Shown here: positions 24,467 through 33,275 of the stretch, piece by piece
Layout: each line of letters begins with the position of its first letter
Numbering within the stretch: the stretch's first letter is position 1
NCBI GenBank assembly: GCA_049603715.1
Contig: JBMYSW010000004.1
Location: 62,001 to 126,000, forward strand
DNA length: 64,000 nt
From: Pontibacterium sp049603715
GTDB taxonomy: Bacteria > Pseudomonadota > Gammaproteobacteria > Pseudomonadales > Balneatricaceae
Direction of reading: 5' to 3'
The notes under the pieces: generated by a model
The model's database searches: none
What the model was told of the DNA's origin: nothing
Seen by the model: the letters and a program-made list of their open reading frames with translations, nothing else
Position numbers and translations under genes: made by a program

Positions 24467-26050
24467 TTACGAGGGCTGAAGATGACTTCGCAGTTTGGCA
24501 CAGCGCTGCTGCAACTCGCCAAAATCGGTTTTTTGCTTTTGGTTCATTCCCGCATACGAGAGGCTAAATAGCTGCTTTTCACAATCGTGCAGTAAAGAAA
24601 GCTGTTTGGTTCTACCCGACTCCAGCAACCCCAAGCCTGCATCAATCCATTGCAGACTTAAGCCACTGTGCTCCGGTAGGGCTTTGGCACTTTTACGCAG
24701 GTGCAAATAGGCTTTTTGCAAATCACCCGATTTAAGTGCAGACAAGCCCGTGAGCCACAAGGCAAACCAATCAGGTAAATGCTCACTTTCGCTCACTAAC
24801 TCCGCCCGACGCTTTTCTACTTTTAAGCGACTCTCGGGCTCCGTGAGCACCTGCTCTATTGTCGGCAGCCATTCACATTGCTTTTCGTTAGTCAGCTGGC
24901 TAAACATCGACCATGCATCACGTGCGCGTACAACCGACTTTTCCACCGCGTTTGCCGCTTTAAATGCCTCTACAGCCATCAGCTTGGCCGACAAGGCGAC
25001 CTGCTCATCACCTTCGTAGTCCTGCAACAAGGACTCACTTAGAGTGAGGATTTCTTGTTCAACTTGTCGCCACTTGGCGACATCCTGCCCCTCAAACAGT
25101 TGCCCCATGGCATAGATTACTGCCAAATAAAGGTCTGGGTGCTGAAACACAGAATAGCGAGAATAAGCCAAGCCCTTTTGATACGCCTCGAGCGCCAATC
25201 GCCATTGTTGATTTTGCTCAGCGGTCTCGGCAAGGGCTTTTTGTAACAGTGCGATGCTCGGCTGTAGCATAACCGCTTTACGCAGTAGGTTAAGGGCTTG
25301 TTTATTCAGCCCTTGAGCTTGCAGCGCTTTGGCCAACCAAAAGAACACTTCAACACCCATTTGCTGACGATCAACCACTTGCTGAAGTGCTTTTTGACTC
25401 GCAGGGTATTCGCCTTGGTCATAAAGCGCGATGCCAGCACCCACCACTGCCCAAGTAAGGTTAGGCCGTTGCGAAAGCCCCAAAAATACACTTTTTGCTT
25501 CTTCGGTGCGCTTGGCTTGCAGCAGTGTAATGCCCTTAAGGCGATCTAGGTAGACTTGCAAACCGGGGTAGCGCTTAGCCACCAAGTCACAGGCCCGAGC
25601 GGCTTTGCCAAAGTCTTTTTGGTCACGCAGTTGCTCGATTTGCGCCGTCACTAGCTTCACTCGCCACAGCTTATCAAGGCGATTGCGCAGCTTAGGTGGC
25701 TCCAATGGCAAGGTGACGTAAGAGTCCGGCGCAAAAACTAAAGCACTCTTAAGTAAACTCGCGCGCGCAGGGTCGAGCACCAGCAAAAACAAGCCTTGGT
25801 GACTAAACACCCCTTCTTCGCGCGCCTCTTGCAAGAGCTGCAAACCAACCTTTTCGTCTTTCGCCAAGTCATAACCGGCAATGCATAAATCGAACGGCAT
25901 AGAACGCATCAGGCTCAACGCCATGTTTACAGAAGACGCAGAAAGAACCTGAGTAAAACCCAGTAGGTTAAGGGTGTGCTTAAGCAAAGAAAGCGACTCT
26001 TGGTTGTGCTCTACAACCAATACAGACTTGTCGGAGTATTTGATTTGCAT
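24467..26050 (-). CDS. degenerate response-regulator receiver fused to TPR repeats
   Basis: A 527-residue protein. Residues about 8-130 have the receiver fold pattern (SVLVVEHNQESL, then PFDLCIAGYDLA, then YVTLPLEPPKL). The acidic pair is replaced by Glu-His at 14-15, the phosphoacceptor Asp by Gly at about 59, and the conserved Lys before Pro by Leu. It should therefore not be phosphorylated in the usual way. From about 140 to the end it is alpha-helical with TPR-like repeats (LYDQGEYPASQKALQQVVDR, LNKQALNLLRKAVMLQP, YQKGLAYSRYS). It is likely a cytoplasmic scaffold. No kinase gene lies nearby. Confidence 0.85.
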   Translation of the reverse strand: MQIKYSDKSVLVVEHNQESLSLLKHTLNLLGFTQVLSASSVNMALSLMRSMPFDLCIAGYDLAKDEKVGLQLLQEAREEGVFSHQGLFLLVLDPARASLLKSALVFAPDSYVTLPLEPPKLRNRLDKLWRVKLVTAQIEQLRDQKDFGKAARACDLVAKRYPGLQVYLDRLKGITLLQAKRTEEAKSVFLGLSQRPNLTWAVVGAGIALYDQGEYPASQKALQQVVDRQQMGVEVFFWLAKALQAQGLNKQALNLLRKAVMLQPSIALLQKALAETAEQNQQWRLALEAYQKGLAYSRYSVFQHPDLYLAVIYAMGQLFEGQDVAKWRQVEQEILTLSESLLQDYEGDEQVALSAKLMAVEAFKAANAVEKSVVRARDAWSMFSQLTNEKQCEWLPTIEQVLTEPESRLKVEKRRAELVSESEHLPDWFALWLTGLSALKSGDLQKAYLHLRKSAKALPEHSGLSLQWIDAGLGLLESGRTKQLSLLHDCEKQLFSLSYAGMNQKQKTDFGELQQRCAKLRSHLQPS

Positions 26051-26210
26051 GGCGTGTCTAGTGATAAGGAATACTTAAAAGCTAGCACAGATTTCGCAAA
26101 AGCCGTAGCGAAAGGCAGAAAAAGCCTTCTAATTTATTCACCTATCAAAGTGACTCAACTATCAAGGCGACTCATCAATCTAAGCTAGTCACCTAGTTTA
26201 GCCTTGAGCA

Positions 26211-26495
26211 ATGATTAACCAGACTAAGGGCAAAATGACTTTGTGTGGTCGTTCGCACAACCCTTCGGCTGGTAACCTCAGTGCTTTCGTCGCTCAATTT
26301 GGGCTGATAGCGATAACTCCTCTCGCTAACGAAACAAACACGCCAAGCAAACAGGATATGAGGGAGAGGGTGGCAAACGACGGGTGTGCGGGCTGTCGTC
26401 TCTTGTGTGTGTGGGGGGGGGCACTCTTTGCCGTGGCTTCCTGCATGGACTCTGCTTATAAGCGCTCTTCTAGTCGCTCTTCGAAAAAATCTTAA
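26211..26495 (+). CDS. doubtful ORF containing a G9 tract
   Basis: A possible 94-residue protein with no recognised family, no good ribosome site and unremarkable composition apart from a Ser/Lys/Arg tail. Codons run through TGTGTGTG followed by nine Gs (26413-26421), which would be prone to slippage. It lies in the otherwise empty stretch between the TPR gene and the IS remnant and may not be translated. Confidence 0.2.
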   Translation: MINQTKGKMTLCGRSHNPSAGNLSAFVAQFGLIAITPLANETNTPSKQDMRERVANDGCAGCRLLCVWGGALFAVASCMDSAYKRSSSRSSKKS

Positions 26496-26546
26496 GAAAA
26501 TAAATCTGTCACCTTTTTAACTCCATTTGCCTCACTCAAGACCCGC

Positions 26547-26678
26547 CTACCTGCTTCGCCAGTTATAGAAAACACCTAAAGAAATCCAAAGGTCTCGGCA
26601 AATATCGTCATCCTTGGCTCCCACTTCGTGTTCTTTGATGGCCTTAATGATCTGTTTTACGGTATAACGCTTCTTCAT
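26547..26678 (-). pseudogene. truncated IS3-family OrfA fragment
   Basis: A 43-codon reading frame begins MKKRYTVKQIIKAIKEHE and continues with GAKDDDICRDLWISLGVFYNW before an early stop. This is the N-terminal HTH of IS3-family OrfA proteins, which normally run to about 90 residues and are followed by OrfB. No OrfB follows and the ends cannot be defined, so it is a remnant. It marks past transposition in this accessory patch. Confidence 0.75.
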
Positions 26679-26723
26679 ATAGAGACTTCCATCCCATTAC
26701 ATCAAATGGAAATCTCATCGAGG

Positions 26724-26987
26724 TCATGGTTTATTTTTTTTGGGGGATAGGTCAAAGGCTCTGTGTTTACCTACACCAGCATCTCTTTCTTCAATAGAGT
26801 TTGACCGGTGGGCAAACTCATGAAGTACGTCCGGTTTGGTAAGGATCGATAAGGCAATAGCTCCAATTGGAATAAGTAACCACTTTGCGACCTTTTGTAG
26901 GAAGCTAGCGTGTGCGTAGATACTCCCGTCACTCTTAATAGAAAAGAGGACTATTGGTGGCTTCTGGTCTTCTTTGTTAGTGCTCAT
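26724..26987 (-). CDS. hypothetical single-pass membrane protein
   Basis: An 87-residue protein. I chose the ATG at 26987 (MSTNKEDQ) because GGAG lies 7 bases upstream. A polar N-terminus of about 35 residues is followed by one hydrophobic segment (WLLIPIGAIALSIL) and a charged tail ending KKNKP. I recognise no family. It lies between the IS3 remnant and the HTH-HAD gene, is divergent from the latter, and is probably accessory DNA. Confidence 0.5.
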   Translation of the reverse strand: MSTNKEDQKPPIVLFSIKSDGSIYAHASFLQKVAKWLLIPIGAIALSILTKPDVLHEFAHRSNSIEERDAGVGKHRAFDLSPKKNKP

Positions 26988-27213
26988 GGCCGGCTCCGTG
27001 TTCAAGGGTTTACGGGTCGTAACTTCACAAGTACACCTTCATTTTATCCAGACAGACGTTTTAATAAAGCTTGTGACAAGAAAGCTTTTTAGATGACTTT
27101 TGTCTTCAAGAGAAACGCAGTGACAATTGACATATTTGTCGGTAGTAGTGACATGCAATAGTGCTATAAGATTGTTGTTAAGGCTCATCTATACGATTGA
27201 AGGAGCGCAACCG

Positions 27214-28248
27214 ATGAATGTCGCGATTAAACCAAGTGAGCAAGTGATCATTAATTGTTTTTTGCTTCATAATCTCCGTGTTGAGAGAAGATTGTCTGTT
27301 GAGCAAGTAGTTAGGAGTACTGGTCTCGCCAAAAGGGAAGTTTACCGATATGAAACTTTCATCGAGCCAACACCAGGAGACCCCCTGCATACAAGGATGC
27401 GAAAAACTCAATATAGAAATGTTAAAAAACTAGAGGAATTTTTTGGTCTGCATCCTTATGCTTTAGTTATTTCCCATCAGGACGATATTGCTGGTGAGGA
27501 TATTAGAATGTTTCACCAAAATAAATATCGTGCAAAAAATAGCTCTGATGGACAACAAAACTTTAGAGGAATGACTCTTAAGACAAAAGCTGTTTGTTTC
27601 GACTTTGATGGTACTTTAACTGTCCCACTTGAGGGATTTAATACTTGGGAGAAGATCTGGACTGAGTTAGGTTATGACACTCAAGAGTGCTACAACTATC
27701 ATCGGCAGTTTTCCAAAGGTGAAATATCCCATGAAGAGTGGTGCGCGATAACGCTCAATAAGTTTAGAGATAAAGGATTGTGCTCAGATCAAGTTAGACA
27801 AATAGCAAAGTCTTTTACTTTGATTGAGGATGTTCAAGAAACTTTTAACGTACTGCTCAAGCAGGGAATAAAGATCTATTTGGTTTCTGGATCAATATGT
27901 ACAGTAGTAAAAGAAGTTCTGGGGGAAAGCCTGTGGGATTCTTTTTCTGGTACGAGTATGAATCGTTTTCGTTATGACAATGACCTCAAGTTAGTTGAGA
28001 TCATCGGAACAGTCCACGACTTTGAAGGCAAACGTGATTTTATCTTTGAGATTTGTGACGATGAAGGCTTTAGTCCTAACGAAGTTTGGTTTATTGGTAA
28101 CGATCATAATGATGAGTGGGCATATGAATCCGGTGCTAATACTCTCTGTATCAATCCTGCACGGGCTAGAATCTATGATCACCAAAGATGGCATCACTGC
28201 ATTCATAAAACTCAGACTCTTACATCAATACTGAAGTTTGTTTTATAG
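27214..28248 (+). CDS. HTH-domain/HAD phosphatase fusion protein
   Basis: A 344-residue protein. I chose the ATG at 27214 because GAAGGAG lies just upstream; the frame opens earlier without a site. Residues about 8-80 form an XRE-like HTH (RRLSVEQVVRSTGLAKREVYRYE). A linker follows, then a HAD domain of the phosphoserine-phosphatase type: motif I CFDFDGTLT with D130 and D132, motif II LVSGS (223-227), and motif IV GNDHND (295-300). The catalytic residues look intact, so it may be a DNA-binding protein with a small-molecule phosphatase domain. The upstream DNA has three TGACA words and a GACA/TGTC palindrome. The gene is AT-rich beside its neighbours, suggesting transfer. Confidence 0.8.
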   Translation: MNVAIKPSEQVIINCFLLHNLRVERRLSVEQVVRSTGLAKREVYRYETFIEPTPGDPLHTRMRKTQYRNVKKLEEFFGLHPYALVISHQDDIAGEDIRMFHQNKYRAKNSSDGQQNFRGMTLKTKAVCFDFDGTLTVPLEGFNTWEKIWTELGYDTQECYNYHRQFSKGEISHEEWCAITLNKFRDKGLCSDQVRQIAKSFTLIEDVQETFNVLLKQGIKIYLVSGSICTVVKEVLGESLWDSFSGTSMNRFRYDNDLKLVEIIGTVHDFEGKRDFIFEICDDEGFSPNEVWFIGNDHNDEWAYESGANTLCINPARARIYDHQRWHHCIHKTQTLTSILKFVL

Positions 28249-28613
28249 GTATAGACAGGGACAAAGAAGCTGTTGAGTAGCAGTACGTATGAGATTTCGT
28301 TCTGATTATCGTATTCGATATGAGATATTAGAGCACTAATGAAATCTCATTATGGTGGTACCCCCCTCTTTTTTCGTAACTCTTCGTATTGCACGAAACG
28401 AGATTCGACATTTATCAGCGCCACATCAAACAAACTGACATTAAGACAGCCAACAGGCTGACTTTTCATTTCAGGGAGGAAGTATCCATATTGCCATATT
28501 TATCGCGCCTTTTGTAAGGTCGCTGAGCTCATGCTATGTACGATTAATAAAGGTGACCGCTTTAGCTTAGCGGGGCCACCAGTAAGGAATTGCCCGCAGG
28601 GGTAAAAAACAGG
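28249..28613. other. non-coding stretch between HAD fusion gene and argG
   Basis: I see no convincing gene on either strand. The stretch holds the inverted repeat at 28289-28350 just after the HAD gene. A short purine/pyrimidine-biased stretch (acccccctcttttttcg) lies near 28361. Otherwise it is featureless to me. Confidence 0.4.
28289..28350. repeat. 10-bp inverted repeat after the HTH-HAD gene
   Basis: ATGAGATTTC (28289-28298) and GAAATCTCAT (28341-28350) are exact complements separated by 42 bases. The inner region contains further partial symmetry (ATCGTATTCGAT, ATATGAGATATT). It lies 41 bases past the stop. It may be a long hairpin acting as a transcript end or the scar of a small inserted element. 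Confidence 0.45.
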
Positions 28614-28653
28614 CAAAAAAAACGGCGACAAGGGTTACCTTATCGCCGTTTTT
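28614..28653. terminator. intrinsic terminator of argG (bidirectional)
   Basis: AACGGCGA pairs with TCGCCGTT around an inner AAGG/CCTT stem. An A run lies on the left and a T run on the right, so it can act on both strands. It sits 41 bases past the argG stop on the minus strand. Confidence 0.85.
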
Positions 28654-28693
28654 ATATATCGACCTATGTATATATAGACCGATAGATGTGATT

Positions 28694-29923
28694 TTATTCT
28701 TCGTCTAAGAAGCTACGACCTTTGCTCGCAGCGATACGCATGCGAAGTGCGTTTAGCTTGATAAAGCCAGCTGCATCTTTCTGATCGTAAGAGCCCGCAT
28801 CGTCTTCAAACGTTGCAATGCTCTCGTCAAATAGCGAGTCTTCTGAACGACGGCCCACAACTTCAACAGAGCCTTTGTAAAGCTTAACGCGTACTTCACC
28901 GTTCACGTTGCGCTGTGAGTAATCGATCATTTGCTGAAGCATCTTACGCTCTTCTGACCACCAGAAGCCGTTGTAGATGACTTTAGCGTAACGAGGCATT
29001 AGCTCATCTTTAAGGTGCGCTGCTTCACGGTCTAGGGTGATAGACTCGATTGCACGGTGCGCCTTCAACATGATGGTGCCCCCTGGAGTTTCGTAACAAC
29101 CGCGTGACTTCATGCCAACGAAGCGGTTTTCTACGATATCCAAACGACCTACGCCGTTTTCGCCACCAATTTTGTTTAGGTATGTAAGCACAGTTGCAGG
29201 CGTCATTGCTTCGCCGTTAATCGCAACAATGTCACCTTTTTCGTAGGTTAGCTCAAGGTATGTTGGCTTGTCTGGTGCTGTTTCTGGAGAAACAGTCCAA
29301 CGCCACATGTCTTCTTCAGCTTCTGCCCAAGGCTCTTCCAAAATGCCACCCTCGTAAGAGATGTGTAGCAAGTTAGCGTCCATTGAGTAAGGAGACTTCT
29401 TCTTGTTTTTCGCGAAGTCCACTTCGATGTTGTGGTCTTCACAGTATTGCATAAGCTTTTCACGGGAGTTTAGGTCCCACTCACGCCATGGCGCGATCAC
29501 GTGAACACCTGGCTTAAGCGCGTATGCACCTAGCTCAAAACGAACTTGGTCGTTACCTTTACCGGTTGCACCGTGAGAAATAGCATCAGCATTGGTTTCG
29601 TTTGCGATTTCAACCAAGCGTTTTGCAATCAGTGGACGTGCGATAGATGTACCCAATAGGTACTCACCTTCGTAAATGGTGTTTGCACGGAACATAGGGA
29701 ACACGAAGTCACGAACAAATTCTTCGCGAAGGTCTTCGATGTAAATTTCTTTTACACCCAAGGCTTCTGCTTTTGCACGTGCTGGCTCAACCTCTTCACC
29801 TTGACCTAAGTCTGCAGTGAAAGTTACCACTTCTGCATTGTATTCGTCTTGCAACCAACGAACGATAACCGAGGTATCTAGACCACCTGAGTAGGCTAAA
29901 ACCACCTTCTTAATTTCTGACAT
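28694..29923 (-). CDS. argG: argininosuccinate synthase
   Basis: A 409-residue enzyme that joins citrulline and aspartate with ATP to form argininosuccinate, the step before arginine release. I chose the ATG at 29923 (MSEIKKVV) because GGAG lies 7 bases upstream, not the longer frame to 29956. The PP-loop AYSGGLDTSV is at residues 9-18. HGATGKGNDQVRFEL and YSMDANLLHISYEGG are family stretches. It is monocistronic here and ends at a strong terminator; argD and argF are 4.5 kb away on the other strand. Confidence 0.97.
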   Translation of the reverse strand: MSEIKKVVLAYSGGLDTSVIVRWLQDEYNAEVVTFTADLGQGEEVEPARAKAEALGVKEIYIEDLREEFVRDFVFPMFRANTIYEGEYLLGTSIARPLIAKRLVEIANETNADAISHGATGKGNDQVRFELGAYALKPGVHVIAPWREWDLNSREKLMQYCEDHNIEVDFAKNKKKSPYSMDANLLHISYEGGILEEPWAEAEEDMWRWTVSPETAPDKPTYLELTYEKGDIVAINGEAMTPATVLTYLNKIGGENGVGRLDIVENRFVGMKSRGCYETPGGTIMLKAHRAIESITLDREAAHLKDELMPRYAKVIYNGFWWSEERKMLQQMIDYSQRNVNGEVRVKLYKGSVEVVGRRSEDSLFDESIATFEDDAGSYDQKDAAGFIKLNALRMRIAASKGRSFLDEE

Positions 29924-30129
29924 TCTTTGCTCCAACCAGGGCTTAGCTAGCGGCATGACACGAGCGCACCGCCTTCGCTGAAAAAACAGGGGAGGAATTA
30001 TATCAAAACTTTATGTCTTAAAGGGGAATATCTAGCAAAACTTTTGCTTAAAAGCAGACTAAGCCGGCGATTTGACCACTCTGCCACCTAAAAACAGCTC
30101 ACATACGGCTCACATGTAGCTAAAAGTAC

Positions 30130-30996
30130 TTAAAGTTTTTCAAGCCTGATGGTTACCCGGCGGTTACGGGCGCGGTTTTCGGCGGTGTTGTTGGGCACCA
30201 CAGGGTAGCGTTCGCCATGAAATCGCGTGGTGATCATTTCGGTGTTAATTCCTTTTTGCGACAAGTATTCCGTTACCATTTCGGCACGCTTTTGCGATAA
30301 GTCGCGGTTTGCCAAACGTCGACCGCCGGAGTCACTGTGACCATCAACATAAATCGCCGTTACCTTAGGGTCGTTTTGAACATAAAGCGCGATAAGGTCT
30401 AGGCGTGCTTTGGTTGTGTCTGATAAACGAAATTCTGCCGGAGGGAACAGCACAGCCGTACGCGCCACTTGGCGATAGTTCACCGGCAAGAGCTGGGATA
30501 CACAGTTCACATATTCGACGTAGACTTCGCGAAAGTTAACCGCCGAAAGCGAAACCCGTAGAGGCTGAGGCGTACCGTACCAGCCTTCTGCCGTAAAGGT
30601 AGGCATTAAGCCTGAATGCAATGCCGCGAGCATTTCGCGAGTGTAGGTTGGGTTTACTTTAAGTTCGCCTTGCGCATGGCTATTGACCAAGCCCACACTG
30701 CGCGGGTTGATATCAGGTCGCCAAGGTGGTGCTTCGGACACTAAAAAGGCACCGTCTTTAAAGTGCTCTTTTTCTGTCGGTTGCAGCAAAAAATATACGT
30801 CTTCGCCCGCCTCATGTTCAAATACTCCCTCACCAAAGAGCGGAATACTCTGGCGCAACTGACAGGTAAAAATAGAGGCGTCCAGCTGCCAATTAGACTC
30901 TTCGATTTGCGCTGCGTAGTTGGCCGCCTGAGCACTCGCCCCGACCATTACAAACCACACCAAACCCAAGTGTTTTAACCACCACTTACAAAACAT
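30130..30996 (-). CDS. motY: sodium-type flagellar motor protein MotY
   Basis: A 288-residue periplasmic protein. I chose the ATG at 30996, which leaves a clean signal peptide (MFCKWWLKHLGLVWF to AQAA); the longer frame starts with TTG. The N-terminal MotY domain (about 30-155) contains TCQLRQSIPLFGEG and the Tyr/Phe-rich strands expected. The C-terminal OmpA-like domain (about 165-288) has IYVDGHSDSGGRRLANRDLSQKRA and NRARNRRVTI for peptidoglycan binding. In Vibrio it forms the T ring of the sodium-driven motor. The gene is divergent from rnt. Confidence 0.92.
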   Translation of the reverse strand: MFCKWWLKHLGLVWFVMVGASAQAANYAAQIEESNWQLDASIFTCQLRQSIPLFGEGVFEHEAGEDVYFLLQPTEKEHFKDGAFLVSEAPPWRPDINPRSVGLVNSHAQGELKVNPTYTREMLAALHSGLMPTFTAEGWYGTPQPLRVSLSAVNFREVYVEYVNCVSQLLPVNYRQVARTAVLFPPAEFRLSDTTKARLDLIALYVQNDPKVTAIYVDGHSDSGGRRLANRDLSQKRAEMVTEYLSQKGINTEMITTRFHGERYPVVPNNTAENRARNRRVTIRLEKL

Positions 30997-31251
30997 GCTG
31001 CTCAACCCAGTCGTCAAAATAAAACTCTTGTTTGAAGGCTACCACAAAGCTTGCGCCAGCGAATATAAATACTCTCGCCGATGCTGGCGCTTCGCAAGCC
31101 TACCTCAGTCATCTTATATCGGCCAAGGCAAGCGGCTCTTCAGCCCTTAGGCCTTGCAGCGCCTGTTGAGCGCCAAACTTGACTTAGCAATGTGGTTTTT
31201 AGCCTGTTAGAATAGGCCACAACAAAACAGTAACCATATTAAGGGTATCAC

Positions 31252-31935
31252 TTGAGCCAGCCCCCAGCATTTAAACACCCGATCGCCAGTCGCTTTCGCG
31301 GCTACTTGCCTGTTGTCATCGACGTAGAAACTGCTGGCTTTAATGCCCAGACCGACGCGCTGTTAGAAGTGGCTGCTGCCACCATTACCATGGACGAGAA
31401 CGGTTACCTGCTGATTGATGAGTCCTACTCATTTAATGTCGCCCCTTTTGAGGGTGCCAACCTTGAGCAGTCTGCCCTCGACTTTACGGGCATCGACCCA
31501 AATGACCCAGAGCGCAACGCCGTGTCGGAAACTGAGGCACTTGAGGGCATTTTTAAGCCCATTCGCAAAGCCTTAAAAGCTCACGACTGCAAACGCGCCG
31601 TGCTGGTTGGCCACAATGCGGCTTTCGACCACGGCTTTATCAACGCCGCGGCAGCACGCTGTGAAGCCAAACGAAACCCTTTCCACCCGTTTTCTAGTTT
31701 TGACACCGCTACTTTGGCAGGCCTCGCGTATGGCCAAACAGTGCTTGCAAAAGCGTGTGGCGTGGCAGGTATCGACTTTGATGGCAAAGAAGCCCACTCC
31801 GCACTGTATGACACTCTCAAAACCGCAGAGCTGTTTTGTAACATCGTTAATCAGTGGAAGAACTTGGGCGGCTGGACAGATGGTGAAGAAGACGACGAGT
31901 CGTTTGCCAGCTTGTTTGGCGCTAATGTCGACTAG
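31252..31935 (+). CDS. rnt: ribonuclease T
   Basis: A 227-residue DEDD-family 3'-5' exonuclease that trims tRNA CCA ends and other stable RNA 3' ends. It starts with TTG at 31252, 6 bases after AAGGG. Catalytic motifs are VIDVETAGFNAQTDAL (first Asp and Glu), VGHNAAFDHGFINAA (second Asp) and EAHSALYDTLKTAELF (His and last Asp). Length is normal. It is alone on its strand, downstream of the motY promoter region and followed by convergent genes. Confidence 0.95.
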   Translation: MSQPPAFKHPIASRFRGYLPVVIDVETAGFNAQTDALLEVAAATITMDENGYLLIDESYSFNVAPFEGANLEQSALDFTGIDPNDPERNAVSETEALEGIFKPIRKALKAHDCKRAVLVGHNAAFDHGFINAAAARCEAKRNPFHPFSSFDTATLAGLAYGQTVLAKACGVAGIDFDGKEAHSALYDTLKTAELFCNIVNQWKNLGGWTDGEEDDESFASLFGANVD

Positions 31936-32036
31936 TCATTCACCATAAAGATTCACCGTTTGTCAAAAAAACAAGCGGTGAACACTCTCGCTAAACTCTT
32001 AGCAACTTCTCACTCATAGTGATTCTAAGCAAACGC

Positions 32037-32480
32037 TTAGTCTTGGCGACATACGTAAGCCAATACCTCAACCACTTGCTCAGGCGTTTGCGCCCATGCC
32101 ATAGCTGCCGCATCCACTTCTTTTAATGGGTGGATAAGCGCTTCGTCGTGTAAGGTGATGTAAGGCGTTTCCATCGCTGCACAATAGCCCGCCTCAAAAG
32201 CGGCGTTCCACTGCTTGTACTTATCACCAAATCGCACCACAGCCACATCGCAGCGCTCCAGTAGCGTTTTAGTACGAATAGCATTCACTTTGGCAGACTT
32301 ATGGTCGCGCCAAAACGCCTGATCTTCATCACCCAAGATATCGCCCGCCGCATCACTGGCATCGTGGTCGGTCACGGCCGAAGTAAACTCAATGGGTAGC
32401 TGCTTGGCTGCAGCGCCTTGTTTAATTTGCTCACGCCAGTCGGTGTGAATCTCACCCGACAAGTAAACAGTAAATGACAT
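32037..32480 (-). CDS. YtoQ-family protein
   Basis: A 147-residue protein resembling the YtoQ family, a nucleoside-2-deoxyribosyltransferase-like fold of unknown role. It begins with the YLSGEIHTDWREQI motif, followed by FTSAVTDHDASD, LGDEDQAFWRDHKSAKVNAI, and an AVVRFGDKYKQWNAAFEAGY segment containing the Asp/Glu residues typical of this fold. No experimental function is known to me. It is transcribed after the peroxiredoxin gene but separated from it by a terminator. Confidence 0.85.
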   Translation of the reverse strand: MSFTVYLSGEIHTDWREQIKQGAAAKQLPIEFTSAVTDHDASDAAGDILGDEDQAFWRDHKSAKVNAIRTKTLLERCDVAVVRFGDKYKQWNAAFEAGYCAAMETPYITLHDEALIHPLKEVDAAAMAWAQTPEQVVEVLAYVCRQD

Positions 32481-32503
32481 GGTTGGCCTCTTATTTTAGT
32501 CAT

Positions 32504-32534
32504 AAAAAAAGCCAGCTCAGGCGCTGGCTTTTTG
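32504..32534. terminator. intrinsic terminator after the peroxiredoxin gene
   Basis: AGCCAGC pairs with GCTGGCT around TCAGGC, with an A run on the left and Ts on the right, so it works in both directions. It lies 23 bases past the peroxiredoxin stop on the minus strand and before the YtoQ gene. Confidence 0.85.
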
Positions 32535-32556
32535 ATATTAGGAAAGCTTCCTAAAC

Positions 32557-33159
32557 TTATAGGTTGTCAGCAGACTCAGACAAGTATGAAGCAACACCGT
32601 CTGGAGATGCAGTCATACCTTTGTCGCCTTTGTTCCAGCCAGCTGGGCAAACTTCGCCGTGCTCTTCGTGGAACTGAAGTGCTTCAACAAGACGGATAAG
32701 CTCGTCCATGTTACGGCCTAGTGGAAGGTCGTTAACGATTTGTGAGCGAACGTTACCTTCTTTATCGATGATGAAAGCGCCACGGAAAGCAACACCAGCG
32801 TCAGCTTCAACGTCGTATGCTTGGCAGATTTCGTGTTTAACGTCAGCAACTAGGGTGTATTTAACTGGACCAATACCACCTTCGTTTACTGAAGTGTTAC
32901 GCCATGCGTTGTGAGTAAACTGAGAGTCGATAGAAACACCGATTACCTCAACACCTAGTTCTTCAAACGCAGCCATACGCTTGTCTAGTGCGATAAGCTC
33001 AGAAGGACAAACGAAAGTGAAGTCTAGTGGGTAAAAGAATACTAGACCGTATTTACCGCTGATTGCTTCTGTTAGGTTGAAGCTGTCTACGATTTCACCG
33101 CTACCAAGTACCGCTGCTGCTGTAAAATCAGGTGCTTTTTTACCTACAAGTACGCCCAT
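32557..33159 (-). CDS. typical 2-Cys peroxiredoxin
   Basis: A 200-residue AhpC/Prx1-type peroxidase that reduces hydrogen peroxide and organic peroxides, recycled by thioredoxin or AhpF. I chose the ATG at 33159 (MGVLVGKKAPDF) because GGAG lies 8 bases upstream; the longer frame adds ten residues. The peroxidatic Cys is at 51 in FYPLDFTFVCPSE and the resolving Cys is in HGEVCPAGWNKG near 170. It neighbours a monothiol glutaredoxin gene on the same strand, so both may belong to the thiol-redox response. Confidence 0.95.
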   Translation of the reverse strand: MGVLVGKKAPDFTAAAVLGSGEIVDSFNLTEAISGKYGLVFFYPLDFTFVCPSELIALDKRMAAFEELGVEVIGVSIDSQFTHNAWRNTSVNEGGIGPVKYTLVADVKHEICQAYDVEADAGVAFRGAFIIDKEGNVRSQIVNDLPLGRNMDELIRLVEALQFHEEHGEVCPAGWNKGDKGMTASPDGVASYLSESADNL

Positions 33160-33275
33160 TGTGTGTTTCTCCGTTTTGGATATTAGCAAGGGTTTTTATA
33201 TAAATTGACGACACTCTGTCGCCCTACTACACAACCATGGCCAAAGAGGGCTCCCCTTCGGCCACTAAAATTTAA

